Shown piece after piece: positions 8,554 to 18,276 of a stretch of 64,000 nucleotides of DNA (the first letter of the stretch is position 1; each line of letters begins with the position of its first letter). Origin of the DNA: Hydrotalea sandarakina. GTDB taxonomy: Bacteria; Bacteroidota; Bacteroidia; Chitinophagales; Chitinophagaceae. The notes beneath the pieces are model-generated. The model saw only the letters and a list, made by a program, of their open reading frames with translations, was not told where the DNA came from and did no database searches. The DNA lies in contig NZ_QKZV01000004.1 of assembly GCF_003254115.1 (NCBI RefSeq), forward strand, positions 248,001 through 312,000. The letters are read 5' to 3'. The translations under genes and the position numbers were made by a program.

Positions 8554-9952
8554 GTAACCGAGAATTGATGAAGTAGTCAAATTAAACAATATTTTCAAAT
8601 ACCGCAAACACTTAAAAGTATTTAGCGGGTGTCCGTTTAATTATCCACTACAAATAACCTACCACCATTTACACATGGTTTTTATAATAGTATTCTGCAT
8701 TTATCGCTACAAATTACAGCTATGCAAATGTCAATGCCAACACATTAAAATATTGAAAGGTTTTACATGGTTTCGGCTGAGCAGAAAGGATGATTGATAT
8801 TTAAAGGTATAAACCGAAAACAAGTAGCGTTTTTTCTAGATGTTATGATATTAGCGAAAAAAGTGCCTGAAAATCAGAAAAACTGAATACAATAACTTTT
8901 ATGGCTTCGCTTAGCAATTGATTTTGTATCATAATACCGGCATTCTAATCATAAACTTAAACTGAAAGAAATTGTGTTTATGCACAATGAAGCCGCATGA
9001 CGCGAAAACCCTTTCAACGATAGACATTTTACTTAACAATCTCTTCGAAATGATGAGTTGTTTTCACTGGAATTTTTGAGTAGTATTGGTCTGTGTTTTT
9101 TTCCATAAAGTGATACCTTCCAATACATTGTTAAGGGTAGCCTATTTCTTCCGAAGATGGCTTTATGATTAATTTTAGTTACACAGGTGATTGACATTTC
9201 TAAATTGGTATTACAGGAGAAAAAAATTTGTAGATCGCTTCAACTTTAAAATATTGTTTCTTAAAAAGAACCATAAACAAGTTTTATTTTTAGCAACTCT
9301 TTTAAAATAATAATTTTTTTTATTTTTTTGGTTTTCTTTATTATTAACTAACTCATGATGTAATTTATAAATAATTCCCATAAAGGTGTAAATGATTATA
9401 CACGTCTGTAGTTTTTGTTACATATTACTGTGCTGCTTCAAAATATTTATCTTTATTTTCCAACAATTCATCTTTTAGAATTGCAAACAACCTAACTGCA
9501 TTAGCATTATATAATGGTTACTATTTTTTTGAGTTTTCATCAAAGGCATTACAACAATTTTTGAATGCAGATAGCATTATGATGCATTAATTTATTAGCT
9601 TCTTTTAATGATTGGGCAAGGAATCTATAATTTTCTTATCATTCTGATTCACTATAATGATTTGAATAAAAAAATTACTATTTATCTGCAATAAGAATAT
9701 TTCCTAAACTTAATTAAGATAAACTATTTATATCAATGTAATCGATTATGAGTCACCATGGTTGATTAGAATTTACAAGAATAAACAATCGGATTAAGTT
9801 TTTTATATCTGTTAAAACTTGAGAAAGTAGCAGTTTTTTTCTTTTACTTTACCAAAAATTTAATTGCAAATTTTTTGTATATCTATTTTACAGCAAGACC
9901 GGAAGCCAAAGCTGAAAGCTTAAATATTATAGCAAGTTTCGGAAAGCCAAAG
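8554..9952. other. 1.4-kb AT-rich stretch without a recognisable gene
   Basis: I see no convincing reading frame on either strand; stops are dense in all frames and the longest frames are a few dozen codons without family resemblance. There is no tRNA-like cloverleaf, no clear inverted repeat of transposon type and no direct repeat array. It separates the YdeI-like gene from the AraC-AKR-nitroreductase genes, which are all on the minus strand. It may be decayed coding sequence or a remnant of an excised element. Confidence 0.6.
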
Positions 9953-10753
9953 TTAACTGCTGTTCTTCGTCTTTCGGTTAACAAGTTCTTTAGGAGAGAG
10001 ACCGAATTGTTTTTTAAAAGCAAACGAAAAATGCGATAATGTTTCAAAACCTAAATCCAAATAAATGTCAGAAGGTTTCTGCTTTTTCTTCTCCAAGAGA
10101 AAATAAGCTTCCTTTAAACGTTTTTTTACTAACCAGCGGCTTGGTGTGTCGTTAAAAATTGCCTGAAAATCGCGCTTAAAAGCAGATAAACTACGACCTG
10201 TTAAAAATGCCAAGCGGCTAACGCTTACATTGAATTTATAATTTTTATTGACAAACTCCTCTATGTCTATTTTTTGCGGAATGGTGTAATTAAATAATAT
10301 ACCCGCTAAATCCGGTTCTTGTTGCAATAAAATTAAAAGTAATTCCTCACGTTTTACATCTGCAAAAGGTTCCTTGAGAATTCCTTGATGAATATATGAA
10401 GATAATGATTTAAAAAAAGCATGTAACAACTCATTGGGCTTTAATTTTATAAACGTGTCTTCAGAATTGAAAGAGACTGTTTGCGTTTTATATTTTTTTT
10501 GAAAGTTTTTAAGAAATATTTCGTCAAAATGAATAAATAGTGTCTCGTTTTGATTGTTTATTTCTTTCTTACTATATCTGGCAAGACGGTTTTTTCGTAT
10601 GAGTCCAAATTCCCCTGTTTTGAAAACTAATGTTTTATTCCCATCATAACACATTGTTTCACCATTCTTAATATAAAAGAAAATGTGTTCGGAAATAAAG
10701 TGTTCTCCTAAAATTTTGGCATTTATATATTCTGAAGTTTTATCAAATTTCAT
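9953..10753 (-). CDS. AraC family transcriptional regulator
   Basis: The 266-residue protein has a divergent N-terminal sensor region of the small cupin-like kind and a C-terminal AraC-type double helix-turn-helix. The first helix-turn-helix is at about residues 178-198 (VSRLAFLTGRSLSAFKRDF) and the second contains SDIYLDLGFETLSHFSFAFKKQFGLSPKEL at about 225-255, which is the family signature. It lies 21 bp downstream of the aldo/keto reductase in the same direction. It may therefore control this oxidoreductase pair, and may act on its own operon, though no operator can be identified. Confidence 0.9.
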   Translation of the reverse strand: MKFDKTSEYINAKILGEHFISEHIFFYIKNGETMCYDGNKTLVFKTGEFGLIRKNRLARYSKKEINNQNETLFIHFDEIFLKNFQKKYKTQTVSFNSEDTFIKLKPNELLHAFFKSLSSYIHQGILKEPFADVKREELLLILLQQEPDLAGILFNYTIPQKIDIEEFVNKNYKFNVSVSRLAFLTGRSLSAFKRDFQAIFNDTPSRWLVKKRLKEAYFLLEKKKQKPSDIYLDLGFETLSHFSFAFKKQFGLSPKELVNRKTKNSS

Positions 10754-10774
10754 TTTGATAGTCTGTATTCTGAT

Positions 10775-11761
10775 TTACGAAGCAGCCCAAGACAAAAAAG
10801 CCGGCGGATAACGTTCCCCTTTAAATGCACCTTCTGTAAAGGTTTTATCCAATAGTTGAAGTTCACTTTTTGTGAAATTTATTTGTAGTGCTTCTATATT
10901 TTCTTTTATTCGCTCGGGTTTTGTCATTCCAATAATAGGAATAATATCAGTTCCTTGATTTAAAAGCCATGCCAATGCTATTTGACTGGCACTTGCATTC
11001 TTAGTTTCGGCAAATTTTTTAAGCCATTCTACCATTTTTAAATTGTGTTTCAAATTTACATTTTCAAATCGAGGTAAAATATTTCTAAAATCATTTTTAA
11101 GTAATGGAAACTTGATTTTACCTGTAAGTAAACCATAGCTAAAAACGGAATATGGAACGATAGCTGTACCTAAATTTCTTGCAACTTGCAAAATCTCATA
11201 TTCTACAAATCGTGTTGCTAACGAATATTCAATTTCCAATGCAGATACCTTATGTATTTTATTTGCTCGTATTAACTGCTCTGCATTGGCTTCAGATAAA
11301 CCTAAATATTTAACTTTACCTTCTGCAATCAAATCTTTTATTGCACCAACAGTTTCCTCAATCGGAACTTCAGGGTCAATACGACAAGGTTGGTATAAAT
11401 CAATCTCATCTACTCCTAAACGTTTCAGAGAGTAGGCACAGTAATTTTTTATGGCTTTTGGACTTCCGTCCAGTCCTTTAAGATGTCCGTTTGGATTGAT
11501 GACTGCACCGGTTTTAACACTTATGAATACGTCTTTTCTTCTTTCTTTAATTACTTCACCAATTGTAAGTTCACTTATACCACAACCGTAAAAGTCAGCT
11601 GTATTGATGAAATTAATACCGGAATCAATTGCAAGCTGTAATGTTTTAATTAATTGTTTTTTAGACTGATACCATTCTGTTAAACTGTTTATTCCCCAGC
11701 TTGTTCCTATAGATATAGCTGAAACTTCCGGGCCATCTTTTCCTAATTTTCTTTTTTGCAT
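10775..11761 (-). CDS. Aldo/keto reductase with atypical catalytic His position
   Basis: The ATG at 11761 starts the conserved N-terminus (MQKRKLGKDGPEVSAI) and leaves 2 bp after the nitroreductase stop; a longer frame would overlap that gene. The 328-residue chain is a TIM-barrel NAD(P)H-dependent oxidoreductase. INTADFYGCGISE near residue 53 supplies the catalytic Asp and Tyr, and FISVKTG near 81 the Lys. The usual YYQHRxD motif reads LYQPCRIDP near 121, so the catalytic His position is occupied by Cys. A subgroup of the family (with PARxDP) shares this loss. GLSEANAEQL and IIPIIGMTKPERIKEN are the later landmarks. It is followed by the AraC regulator. Confidence 0.88.
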   Translation of the reverse strand: MQKRKLGKDGPEVSAISIGTSWGINSLTEWYQSKKQLIKTLQLAIDSGINFINTADFYGCGISELTIGEVIKERRKDVFISVKTGAVINPNGHLKGLDGSPKAIKNYCAYSLKRLGVDEIDLYQPCRIDPEVPIEETVGAIKDLIAEGKVKYLGLSEANAEQLIRANKIHKVSALEIEYSLATRFVEYEILQVARNLGTAIVPYSVFSYGLLTGKIKFPLLKNDFRNILPRFENVNLKHNLKMVEWLKKFAETKNASASQIALAWLLNQGTDIIPIIGMTKPERIKENIEALQINFTKSELQLLDKTFTEGAFKGERYPPAFLSWAAS

Positions 11762-11763
11762 TT

Positions 11764-12414
11764 TTAAATAATTTCCGTTACAAATTCGCTTTTGGGCACT
11801 CTCCATTTTTTAAGATTTACTAACCAGTCATTGTCTTCATCTCTATAACCTATAGGCATTGCAAGCACACTTTTAAGTTCAGATTGGTTACTAATGCCAA
11901 GAAACTCATCCATTTTTGTTTTATCGAAGCCCTCCATTGGTGTAGCATCTACCTTTTGCTCTGCAGCTGCCAGAAGTGCTATCCCAAAAGATAAATAAGC
12001 TTGTTTGGCACAATGGTTTTCCTGCCAATTTTTATCAAATGATTCAAGATGAACATAAAGCCTTTTGATATATTCATCGGAATAGTTTTCGGGCTGACCA
12101 CGTTCAATAGAAGTTTGTCTTAGTGGTGTCTGTATTCTATCGAAGGTATATTTAGAAAAAGCCGCCCATACTAATAAATGGGAACAAGTTGAAATTTGGC
12201 TTTGGTTAAAAGGAAAATTTTTAAAAACAAGCTCGTTGATTTGTTCGAGTTTTTTACCTTGCTTAATAATAAATATTCTGTATTGCTGCAATCCGAAAGA
12301 GGAAGGTGCTAATCGGGCTGCCTCTACTATATAATCTAACTTTTCCTGCTGAACGATTTTACCGTTCATTTTTTTTGTAGCGTAACGCCATTTTAAATCT
12401 TCTAACAATGCCAT
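11764..12414 (-). CDS. Nitroreductase family NAD(P)H oxidoreductase
   Basis: I choose the ATG at 12414 (MALLEDLKWRYATKKMNG) as start, giving 216 residues; an in-frame ATG 24 bases upstream adds only unconserved residues. The RYATKKMNGK start, ARLAPSSFGLQQYRIFII near residue 32-49 (FMN phosphate and flavin contacts) and the terminal DNDWLVNLKKWRVPKSEF resemble NfsB/YfkO-type FMN nitroreductases. ALLAAAEQKVDATPMEGFD near 145 is the conserved FMN and dimer region. It is the first gene of a nitroreductase-AKR-AraC run. Confidence 0.9.
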   Translation of the reverse strand: MALLEDLKWRYATKKMNGKIVQQEKLDYIVEAARLAPSSFGLQQYRIFIIKQGKKLEQINELVFKNFPFNQSQISTCSHLLVWAAFSKYTFDRIQTPLRQTSIERGQPENYSDEYIKRLYVHLESFDKNWQENHCAKQAYLSFGIALLAAAEQKVDATPMEGFDKTKMDEFLGISNQSELKSVLAMPIGYRDEDNDWLVNLKKWRVPKSEFVTEII

Positions 12415-12850
12415 GTTGTATATTTTTTTATGAAGCAAAATTGAGCAGAAAAAAGTCAGTTTACTTTCTTTAAAAGTCCAAAATTATTGTCGTGAGAAGT
12501 CCAAATATTGTGTGGATGGTTACGATTTATATAATGAATTTCGAATCGATAGCGTATTATAACCAAACTTTTAAAATATTGGTTCAAGTTCATTTAAAGC
12601 TCATAGAAACTGTTCGTTTTTGAGGACATACATCATTCTATTAATAACCAATATTTAAGAGTGCAAGACTGGCTATTTTGCCGTATGATTTAGGGAAAAT
12701 GTATAAATTTTTTTTGGGTTTATGTGTTGAGTTTTGCTGTATTCTCTTTTCAAAGAATTGGCATTTTGCCTTTCATTTTACTCATTGTTTTACCTTAGTT
12801 GCTTTAACTTTTAGCAGAATCAATAACTATTAAACATCTTCAACACCATT
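12415..12850. other. 436-bp non-coding gap upstream of the nitroreductase operon
   Basis: AT-rich sequence between two minus-strand genes. No frame of useful length, hairpin terminator or RNA structure was recognised. It should hold the promoter of the nitroreductase-AKR-AraC unit, but no match to the TTTG/TAnnTTTG promoter pattern with proper spacing was evident to me. Confidence 0.45.
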
Positions 12851-13231
12851 TTATTCCTCTTTACGTTTTACCAATAAATACCAATTATTTTCAAGTGGCA
12901 AGTATCCATAATCGTAGCAAAAAAAATAAGTATCGCCCTTTTTATTGGTGTAGGTATGTGTATGGTATGAAAATGAAAAACCCTTTTGCTCTAATTTACT
13001 TTGGGGTATTTTCAACATACCCAGCTCTGCAGGCAATAACTCTTCCAGTATTTTTCTATTTTTTATTAAAGCATTATTAATGTTGCGAACATAGCTGCTA
13101 TAATGGCTTTTGGCCTTTAGTTCATTGTTGTAGGTATTGCGGCAAGCATCGTCACAAAACTTTTTATCGGCTCGGCCTTTAATGGATTTTCCACAACACA
13201 AGCAGGTTTTGGAAGTAGCGGATAATGGCAT
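12851..13231 (-). CDS. Small zinc-ribbon protein of unknown function
   Basis: The start at 13231 (MPLSATSKTCLCCGK) is favoured because the ribbon begins at once; an upstream in-frame ATG would add unrelated residues. In this 126-residue protein four cysteines form a ribbon or treble-clef-like motif, CLCCGKSIKGRADKKFC followed by CxxxC spacing (FCDDAC), residues 10-31. The rest is a helical stretch (YVRNINNALIKNRKILEELL) and a beta hairpin with TYFFCYDYGYLPLENNWYLLV at the end. Related short proteins occur in other Bacteroidota but have no known role. It is divergent from ssb, 222 bp away, which hints at a nucleic-acid context. Confidence 0.7.
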   Translation of the reverse strand: MPLSATSKTCLCCGKSIKGRADKKFCDDACRNTYNNELKAKSHYSSYVRNINNALIKNRKILEELLPAELGMLKIPQSKLEQKGFSFSYHTHTYTNKKGDTYFFCYDYGYLPLENNWYLLVKRKEE

Positions 13232-13453
13232 TAGCAAAGGGTTTTGGAAACAATATACAACTTTTTTTATCTGTGTGCAAACGTTTATACACATTTATAT
13301 CCGATTACAAATAATTAAAAACCGACTCAGGGTTTTGGGCTGTTGCAACTTTGTGTTGTTGAAGCGGGAAATGACGTCGGCCCGGCTTTAATTGAAATAA
13401 ATAAAATTCATCACCGCTATGCGAAACAAAAGCATGGCACAAATTGAAAAGTT

Positions 13454-13804
13454 ATGTACGCATTAAAAAACAAAGTTCAGTTAATTGGTAATTTAGGTAA
13501 TGCACCCGAAGTTAAAAATTTAGAAGGCGGTAAAAAAATAGCACGCTTTAGTATAGCCACTAATGAAAGTTACCGAAATCAAAAAGGCGAAAAAGTCAAT
13601 GAAACCCAATGGCATAATATTGTAGCCTGGGGAAAAGTAGCTGAAATTGCAGAGAAGTATTTACAAAAAGGAAGTGAAGTGGCTGTTGAAGGCAAACTGG
13701 TATCACGCACCTATAATGATAAAGACGGCAATAAAAAATACATTACCGAAGTGCAAGTAAATGAGATTTTGATGTTGGGGGAAAAACAGGGCGGGAAAGC
13801 CTAA
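13454..13804 (+). CDS. ssb: Short single-stranded DNA-binding protein
   Basis: The 116-residue protein consists of one OB fold: VQLIGNLGNAPEVKNLEGG at 9-27, ARFSIATNES at 30-39, TQWHNIVAWGKVAEIAEKYLQKGSEVAVEGKL-type core at 51-83 and YITEVQVNEILML at the end. It binds single-stranded DNA, normally as a tetramer. It stops right after the OB fold (EKQGGKA) and lacks the disordered tail and acidic DDDIPF-type tip through which housekeeping SSBs recruit partners. It may thus be a secondary SSB paralogue. A strong hairpin follows the stop, and the PIF1-like helicase is the next gene. Confidence 0.93.
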   Translation: MYALKNKVQLIGNLGNAPEVKNLEGGKKIARFSIATNESYRNQKGEKVNETQWHNIVAWGKVAEIAEKYLQKGSEVAVEGKLVSRTYNDKDGNKKYITEVQVNEILMLGEKQGGKA

Positions 13805-13826
13805 ATTGGAATGCAGGTTATATGTG

Positions 13827-13855
13827 CCGGGGAAGCAAAAGTTCAGCTTCCCCGG
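13827..13855 (+). terminator. Terminator-like hairpin after ssb
   Basis: A perfect 10-bp GC-rich stem, CCGGGGAAGC pairing with GCTTCCCCGG around a 9-base loop, starts 23 bp after the ssb stop. The downstream sequence is TTATAACC, so the T-tract is poor. It may terminate weakly or mainly protect the 3' end of the mRNA. Confidence 0.55.
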
Positions 13856-14118
13856 TTATAACCAACCGTCTTGGTGCATAATATCGTATTGAAATGAAAT
13901 TGATTTGTTAGTTGCAATGGGATATTTTCAAAAATCGTTTGAATACAATTTATATTCCGTTTTACTGATTGATTTGGATTTTCATATTTCAAGAAAAATA
14001 CAACAAAGCACCTTTAACATTACTCGTAAATGCAAAAACATTATTCACTAAAACTATTGCATGCAATACAAAAATTGCAGTGAATGGTTAATGCAAGAAT
14101 TTCTGCTTCATTATAGTA

Positions 14119-14150
14119 TTTGGCAACCAACAGGTTTGCACCTATCTTTA
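14119..14150 (+). promoter_or_regulatory. Bacteroidota-type promoter of the helicase gene
   Basis: TTTG at 14119-14122, a 20-base spacer and TATCTTTA at 14143-14150 match the sigma-ABfr pattern TTTG-N19..21-TAnnTTTG with one mismatch at the last base. The ATG follows 7 bases after the -7 element, so the transcript would have almost no leader. Confidence 0.5.
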
Positions 14151-14157
14151 TTGCGTC

Positions 14158-16716
14158 ATGATATCCGATATAGCTGATATAACGAATACGGCATTTGAAT
14201 TAGCTGCCGATTTTATTCAATATACCCAAAGCAATGTGTTTTTAACCGGAAAAGCCGGGACCGGAAAAACAACATTTTTAAAATACATTAAAGCCAATTC
14301 ACTTAAACAATTGGCCGTTGTTGCCCCAACAGGTGTAGCAGCAATTAATGCGGGTGGTGTTACCATACATTCGTTTTTTCAATTACCCTTTAGTCCATTT
14401 ATTCCTGAAACAAATTCAGGCATTTATTTTCAGGAAAATTCTGTTACAAACAAAAATGCTACACCCGCTATAATGGACCGCCATTACTTATTGGGTCGCA
14501 TTAAATTAAACAATGAAAGAAGAAAAATATTCAATGACCTGGAACTATTAATAATAGATGAGATTAGTATGGTCCGTGCCGATGTTTTAGATGCCATTGA
14601 TTTAATTCTACGTCATTTTAGAAATCGGAATAAAGAACCTTTTGGTGGTGTACAGGTATTGTTTATTGGCGACCTGTTTCAACTGCCGCCTGTTGCCAAA
14701 CAAGAAGAATGGCAAATACTATCAAAATATTATGATAGCCCATTTTTTTTCAGCAGTAAAGTCGTACAAAATGCTCCGCCTGTATATATAGAACTGGAAA
14801 AAATTTACCGACAAAAAGATTCCGACTTTATTGAGATACTAAATCAAATTCGCAATAACCATTTAACAACATACGGGCATGCATTACTGCACGAGCATTA
14901 TCAACCCAATGCCAACATCAATAGCAGCGATGGGTATATTATGCTAACAACACACAACGAAAAAGCAGATGCCATTAATAGCCGACAACTTCAAAAAATA
15001 AATTCACCGATTCATGTTTTTGAAGCATTGATAGAACCTGATTTTCCTGAAAAAAATTATCCCGCAGAATTAGCCCTTCAATTAAAAGAAGGTGCACAAG
15101 TAATGTTTATAAAAAATGACGGTGATAAAGCAAAGCGATATTTTAATGGAAAGATTGGTATAATTGAACAAATTGAAGACGATAAAATATTGGTACGTTG
15201 CCAAAATGAACCCGAACTGATTGAAGTAAAAAAACACAGATGGGAACATATTCGATATGTACATAACAGCGAAAAACAACAAATAGAAGAAGAGGTTGTT
15301 GGCGCATTTACGCAATACCCCTTGCGATTAGCTTGGGCAATCACTATTCATAAAAGCCAAGGTTTAACTTTTGAAAAAGCAATTATTGATGCCGGTTCAG
15401 CTTTTGCACCTGGTCAGGTTTATGTGGCGCTAAGTCGTTGCACTTCACTTTCGGGTATCATTTTACATACGCCCATCAACAATCAAAGTTTACAAACCGA
15501 TGTTCGAATTATTCAATGTATTGAACAATTTAGCCAGCCCAATGCGCAACAACTATTTGAGGCGAAAAAGTTATTTCAACAAAAAACAATACTTCATTTA
15601 TTCAATTTGAATACATCCATCACAACTATTAAATCATTGCAACTACTTATTGAAAAAAACCTGAAGGCCTTTTCCGAAAATGCATTATTGCTAGTTGAGG
15701 ACATTCAAACAAAAATTGAAGCACTGGAATCAGTAGCAAAAAAATTTGAGCAACAACTTTTTCAACTATTCTTGCAACCTTTATTACCCGAGCAAAACGA
15801 GAACTTACAAAATAGAATACAAAAAGCGGTTCCTTTTTTTACTAATGAAATGAACAGCATCTTAAATTCAATTAAAACTATTCATATAAGCACCGACAGT
15901 AAATTACTGGCATTAGAGTATAACGAAACACTTAAACACTTATACTTTGAAATATCGCAACAGCAATTTTTAATACAACAATGTAAGCATGGCTTTTTTT
16001 TAAATGAGGTTTTACAACATAAAAAAAATTATGCTGCGCCCTATTTTTCTGTGAATGCTTATGCAACAGGCAATGAGCAAAACATCCATAATGTTCCGCA
16101 TGCAGGTTTATTTAAGCAATTAAAAGCTTTACGCGATAGCCTTTGCGAACAAAAAAAATTACCTGTTTATCTTGTTGCCTCCAGCAATAGTTTGTATGAA
16201 ATGACAAAATTTTTGCCTTTAACACTGCAAGATTTAAAAAAGATTAATGGCTTTGGCCATGTTAAATGCGAACAATATGGTTTGTTGTTTTTAGATATCA
16301 TACAACGCTATTGTAATGAACACAATTTAGAAACACAAATTAACCAAGTGAATACTTCACCCAAAAAGCAGGCTAAAGGGCAAACCAAAAAAGAAAGCAA
16401 TACGAAACTAATAAGTTTGCAACTTTTTCAGCAAGGGTTAAGTATAGCTACGATTGCTAAAGAACGTAACCTAACGGAAGCAACGATTTTCAAACACTTG
16501 GCGCATTATGTAGAAGAAGGCTTATTACCTATTTCAAACTTTCTTTCTGAAGAAAAACTATCAACCATTTTATTAAGCATACAAAACCAATCAGAAAATT
16601 TAAGCATATCAACTATTAAGCAAAAAATGCCTGACAACTATTCTTATGCTGATATTCATATGGCCATGGCCCATAAACGTTTTATGGAAAAAGAAAAGGC
16701 AGATACAATGTCTTAA
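14158..16716 (+). CDS. PIF1-like helicase with HRDC and C-terminal helix-turn-helix domains
   Basis: The 852-residue protein is a superfamily 1B helicase. Walker A GKAGTGKTT is at 31-39 and VVAPTGVAAINAGGVTIHSF (motif Ia) near 53-72. LIIDEISMV (Walker B) lies near 131-139, GDLFQLPPV near 173-181, and the C-terminal AWAITIHKSQGLTFEKA (UvrD_C_2) near 389-405, with YVALSRCTSL after it. A helical region (500-640) leads to an HRDC domain around 650-725 (LFKQLKALRDSLCEQKKLPVYLV-like) and an HTH_40-type helix-turn-helix around 757-805 (GLSIATIAKERNLTEATIFKHL). It probably resolves DNA structures such as G-quadruplexes or R-loops. Housekeeping role inferred. Confidence 0.92.
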   Translation: MISDIADITNTAFELAADFIQYTQSNVFLTGKAGTGKTTFLKYIKANSLKQLAVVAPTGVAAINAGGVTIHSFFQLPFSPFIPETNSGIYFQENSVTNKNATPAIMDRHYLLGRIKLNNERRKIFNDLELLIIDEISMVRADVLDAIDLILRHFRNRNKEPFGGVQVLFIGDLFQLPPVAKQEEWQILSKYYDSPFFFSSKVVQNAPPVYIELEKIYRQKDSDFIEILNQIRNNHLTTYGHALLHEHYQPNANINSSDGYIMLTTHNEKADAINSRQLQKINSPIHVFEALIEPDFPEKNYPAELALQLKEGAQVMFIKNDGDKAKRYFNGKIGIIEQIEDDKILVRCQNEPELIEVKKHRWEHIRYVHNSEKQQIEEEVVGAFTQYPLRLAWAITIHKSQGLTFEKAIIDAGSAFAPGQVYVALSRCTSLSGIILHTPINNQSLQTDVRIIQCIEQFSQPNAQQLFEAKKLFQQKTILHLFNLNTSITTIKSLQLLIEKNLKAFSENALLLVEDIQTKIEALESVAKKFEQQLFQLFLQPLLPEQNENLQNRIQKAVPFFTNEMNSILNSIKTIHISTDSKLLALEYNETLKHLYFEISQQQFLIQQCKHGFFLNEVLQHKKNYAAPYFSVNAYATGNEQNIHNVPHAGLFKQLKALRDSLCEQKKLPVYLVASSNSLYEMTKFLPLTLQDLKKINGFGHVKCEQYGLLFLDIIQRYCNEHNLETQINQVNTSPKKQAKGQTKKESNTKLISLQLFQQGLSIATIAKERNLTEATIFKHLAHYVEEGLLPISNFLSEEKLSTILLSIQNQSENLSISTIKQKMPDNYSYADIHMAMAHKRFMEKEKADTMS

Positions 16717-16744
16717 ATTTTTGCAAGTGGGAACAAAGCAAATA

Positions 16745-18118
16745 TCATGATTCATTTCCGTTGCGCTGATTTACCGATGTAGTTGCTGCATTATTAATGT
16801 GACGTACTGCATAAAAAGCAATGATAAAGCTTAACAAGCCAATTCCCGAAAGTGAAGCGTAACCTAAATAATGTTGCAAAGGTGCACTTATAAAGCTGCC
16901 CATTACCGAAGCAATGGCCAATATAGCATTATATAAACCCATTGTTGCCCCTTTATTATAGGGGGAAAGTTTTACTACTAAATCAGTACCTGAAATACTA
17001 ATTAATGGCCAGGTTATTACCAACAAAATAAAACCGGGAATAGCCACCAATTCTTTACCGGCTAACAAAAAAAAGGCGCCAAGCAAAATAAAAAAACCAA
17101 CCATTCGCAATAACAAAGCAGACCGAAACACACGACTACTGCCCCATTTGGCAGAAAGTTTTCCACCATAAGTATATAACACAATTGCTACTGCCGCAAA
17201 CAAACCATATAAAAATGAAGTGAGTGATGGTGATATATTATACGCATGCTTTAATGTAACGGGTAAATATGCAAAAAAGGCTGCAATGCCAAAACATTGT
17301 AAAAACCAAGCCATCATAAAACGGCCAAATGGTGTTGTTATTTTCGATTGAATGCCGCCTACACTTTCAAATAATTTTAAAAAAGCGAAATGAAAACTAT
17401 TTCCTAACGACTCAACTCTTGCAAATGATCCAAAATATTGAATGCCGGTTATTTTTAATAATGTTTCTTTTAAGGTTGTTAAAAAAACATGTTGCGTTTT
17501 AGTACTAGGAATCGTTTTTCTTACCATTAACAAGGCCGGTAATAAAATAGCGGCAGCAGCAATAAACCCGACACGAATATTAATTACAAAAGCGCTGGCC
17601 ATCAGTAAACCCGTTACCTGACCTACGCCATAAAATGTTTGTAGCCATGCAATACGCGCCTCCCATTCATGTTGCGGATTAAATTCAACTACAAACAAAG
17701 TGGCAACCGTTGTTATTGCAGCAACCGAAGCTCCTGCTAAAAATGCCAAAATCATCCAAATCCATAAATCGGTGAAATATGTAATACTAAAACCAACCAA
17801 CATTAAAACAATGATGCCCGAAAAAAATAGGCGACGGTGCAATTGGTATTTGTCTGCCAGTCTTCCCCAAATAAAGGAAAACAATAAACCCAAGTTATAA
17901 GCACCTAAAACAATACCAACCCAACTTAACCGACGAGAAAGATCAGCCACCATTAATGGAAGTAAAATAGGCATTAAGCCTGCTGCAATCACTCCAATTA
18001 GTGCATACCCATAATACCATTGCACAATCCACTTCTTAGGTTCTTGTAAATACTGCAACAATCGTTCAATGCGTAACTCAATACTTTTTTTACTAACTAT
18101 TTCCTTGTTTAAGAACAT
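16745..18118 (-). CDS. MFS transporter
   Basis: A 457-residue inner-membrane protein with 12 predicted transmembrane helices in two halves separated by a long loop (about residues 215-275). LGAYNLGLLFSFIWGRLADKYQLHRR near 92-116 is the major facilitator loop 2-3 signature, and LYTYGGKLSAKWGSSRV near 318-334 its repeat in the second half. The overall pattern resembles drug/H+ antiporters, but the substrate cannot be deduced. An amphipathic N-terminal extension of about 30 residues (KSIELRIERLLQYLQEPKKW) precedes the first helix. The gene converges with the helicase, 28 bp apart. Confidence 0.87.
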   Translation of the reverse strand: MFLNKEIVSKKSIELRIERLLQYLQEPKKWIVQWYYGYALIGVIAAGLMPILLPLMVADLSRRLSWVGIVLGAYNLGLLFSFIWGRLADKYQLHRRLFFSGIIVLMLVGFSITYFTDLWIWMILAFLAGASVAAITTVATLFVVEFNPQHEWEARIAWLQTFYGVGQVTGLLMASAFVINIRVGFIAAAAILLPALLMVRKTIPSTKTQHVFLTTLKETLLKITGIQYFGSFARVESLGNSFHFAFLKLFESVGGIQSKITTPFGRFMMAWFLQCFGIAAFFAYLPVTLKHAYNISPSLTSFLYGLFAAVAIVLYTYGGKLSAKWGSSRVFRSALLLRMVGFFILLGAFFLLAGKELVAIPGFILLVITWPLISISGTDLVVKLSPYNKGATMGLYNAILAIASVMGSFISAPLQHYLGYASLSGIGLLSFIIAFYAVRHINNAATTSVNQRNGNES

Positions 18119-18276
18119 GCGCCTATTTGTAGGTTAAACAATAATGTTGGTATAGTAATCGGGTTGAGCGAGTTGTTACAATATACTGAAAAATGCTGAT
18201 TTAGCTAAACGCAAATACTACTAAAATGCTAAAGTTTTTAAATGCAGAAATATACATTCAACAAATAAAGTTTTCA

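Larger units (their letters stand above)
13805..14157. other. Gap between ssb and helicase: terminator-like hairpin and promoter
   Basis: This 353-bp stretch has a strong hairpin just after ssb (13827-13855) and a promoter-like element just before the helicase (14119-14150). Both are listed separately. Between them is AT-rich sequence without a frame or RNA that I recognise. The arrangement indicates that the helicase has its own promoter and is not simply part of an ssb operon. Confidence 0.5.
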
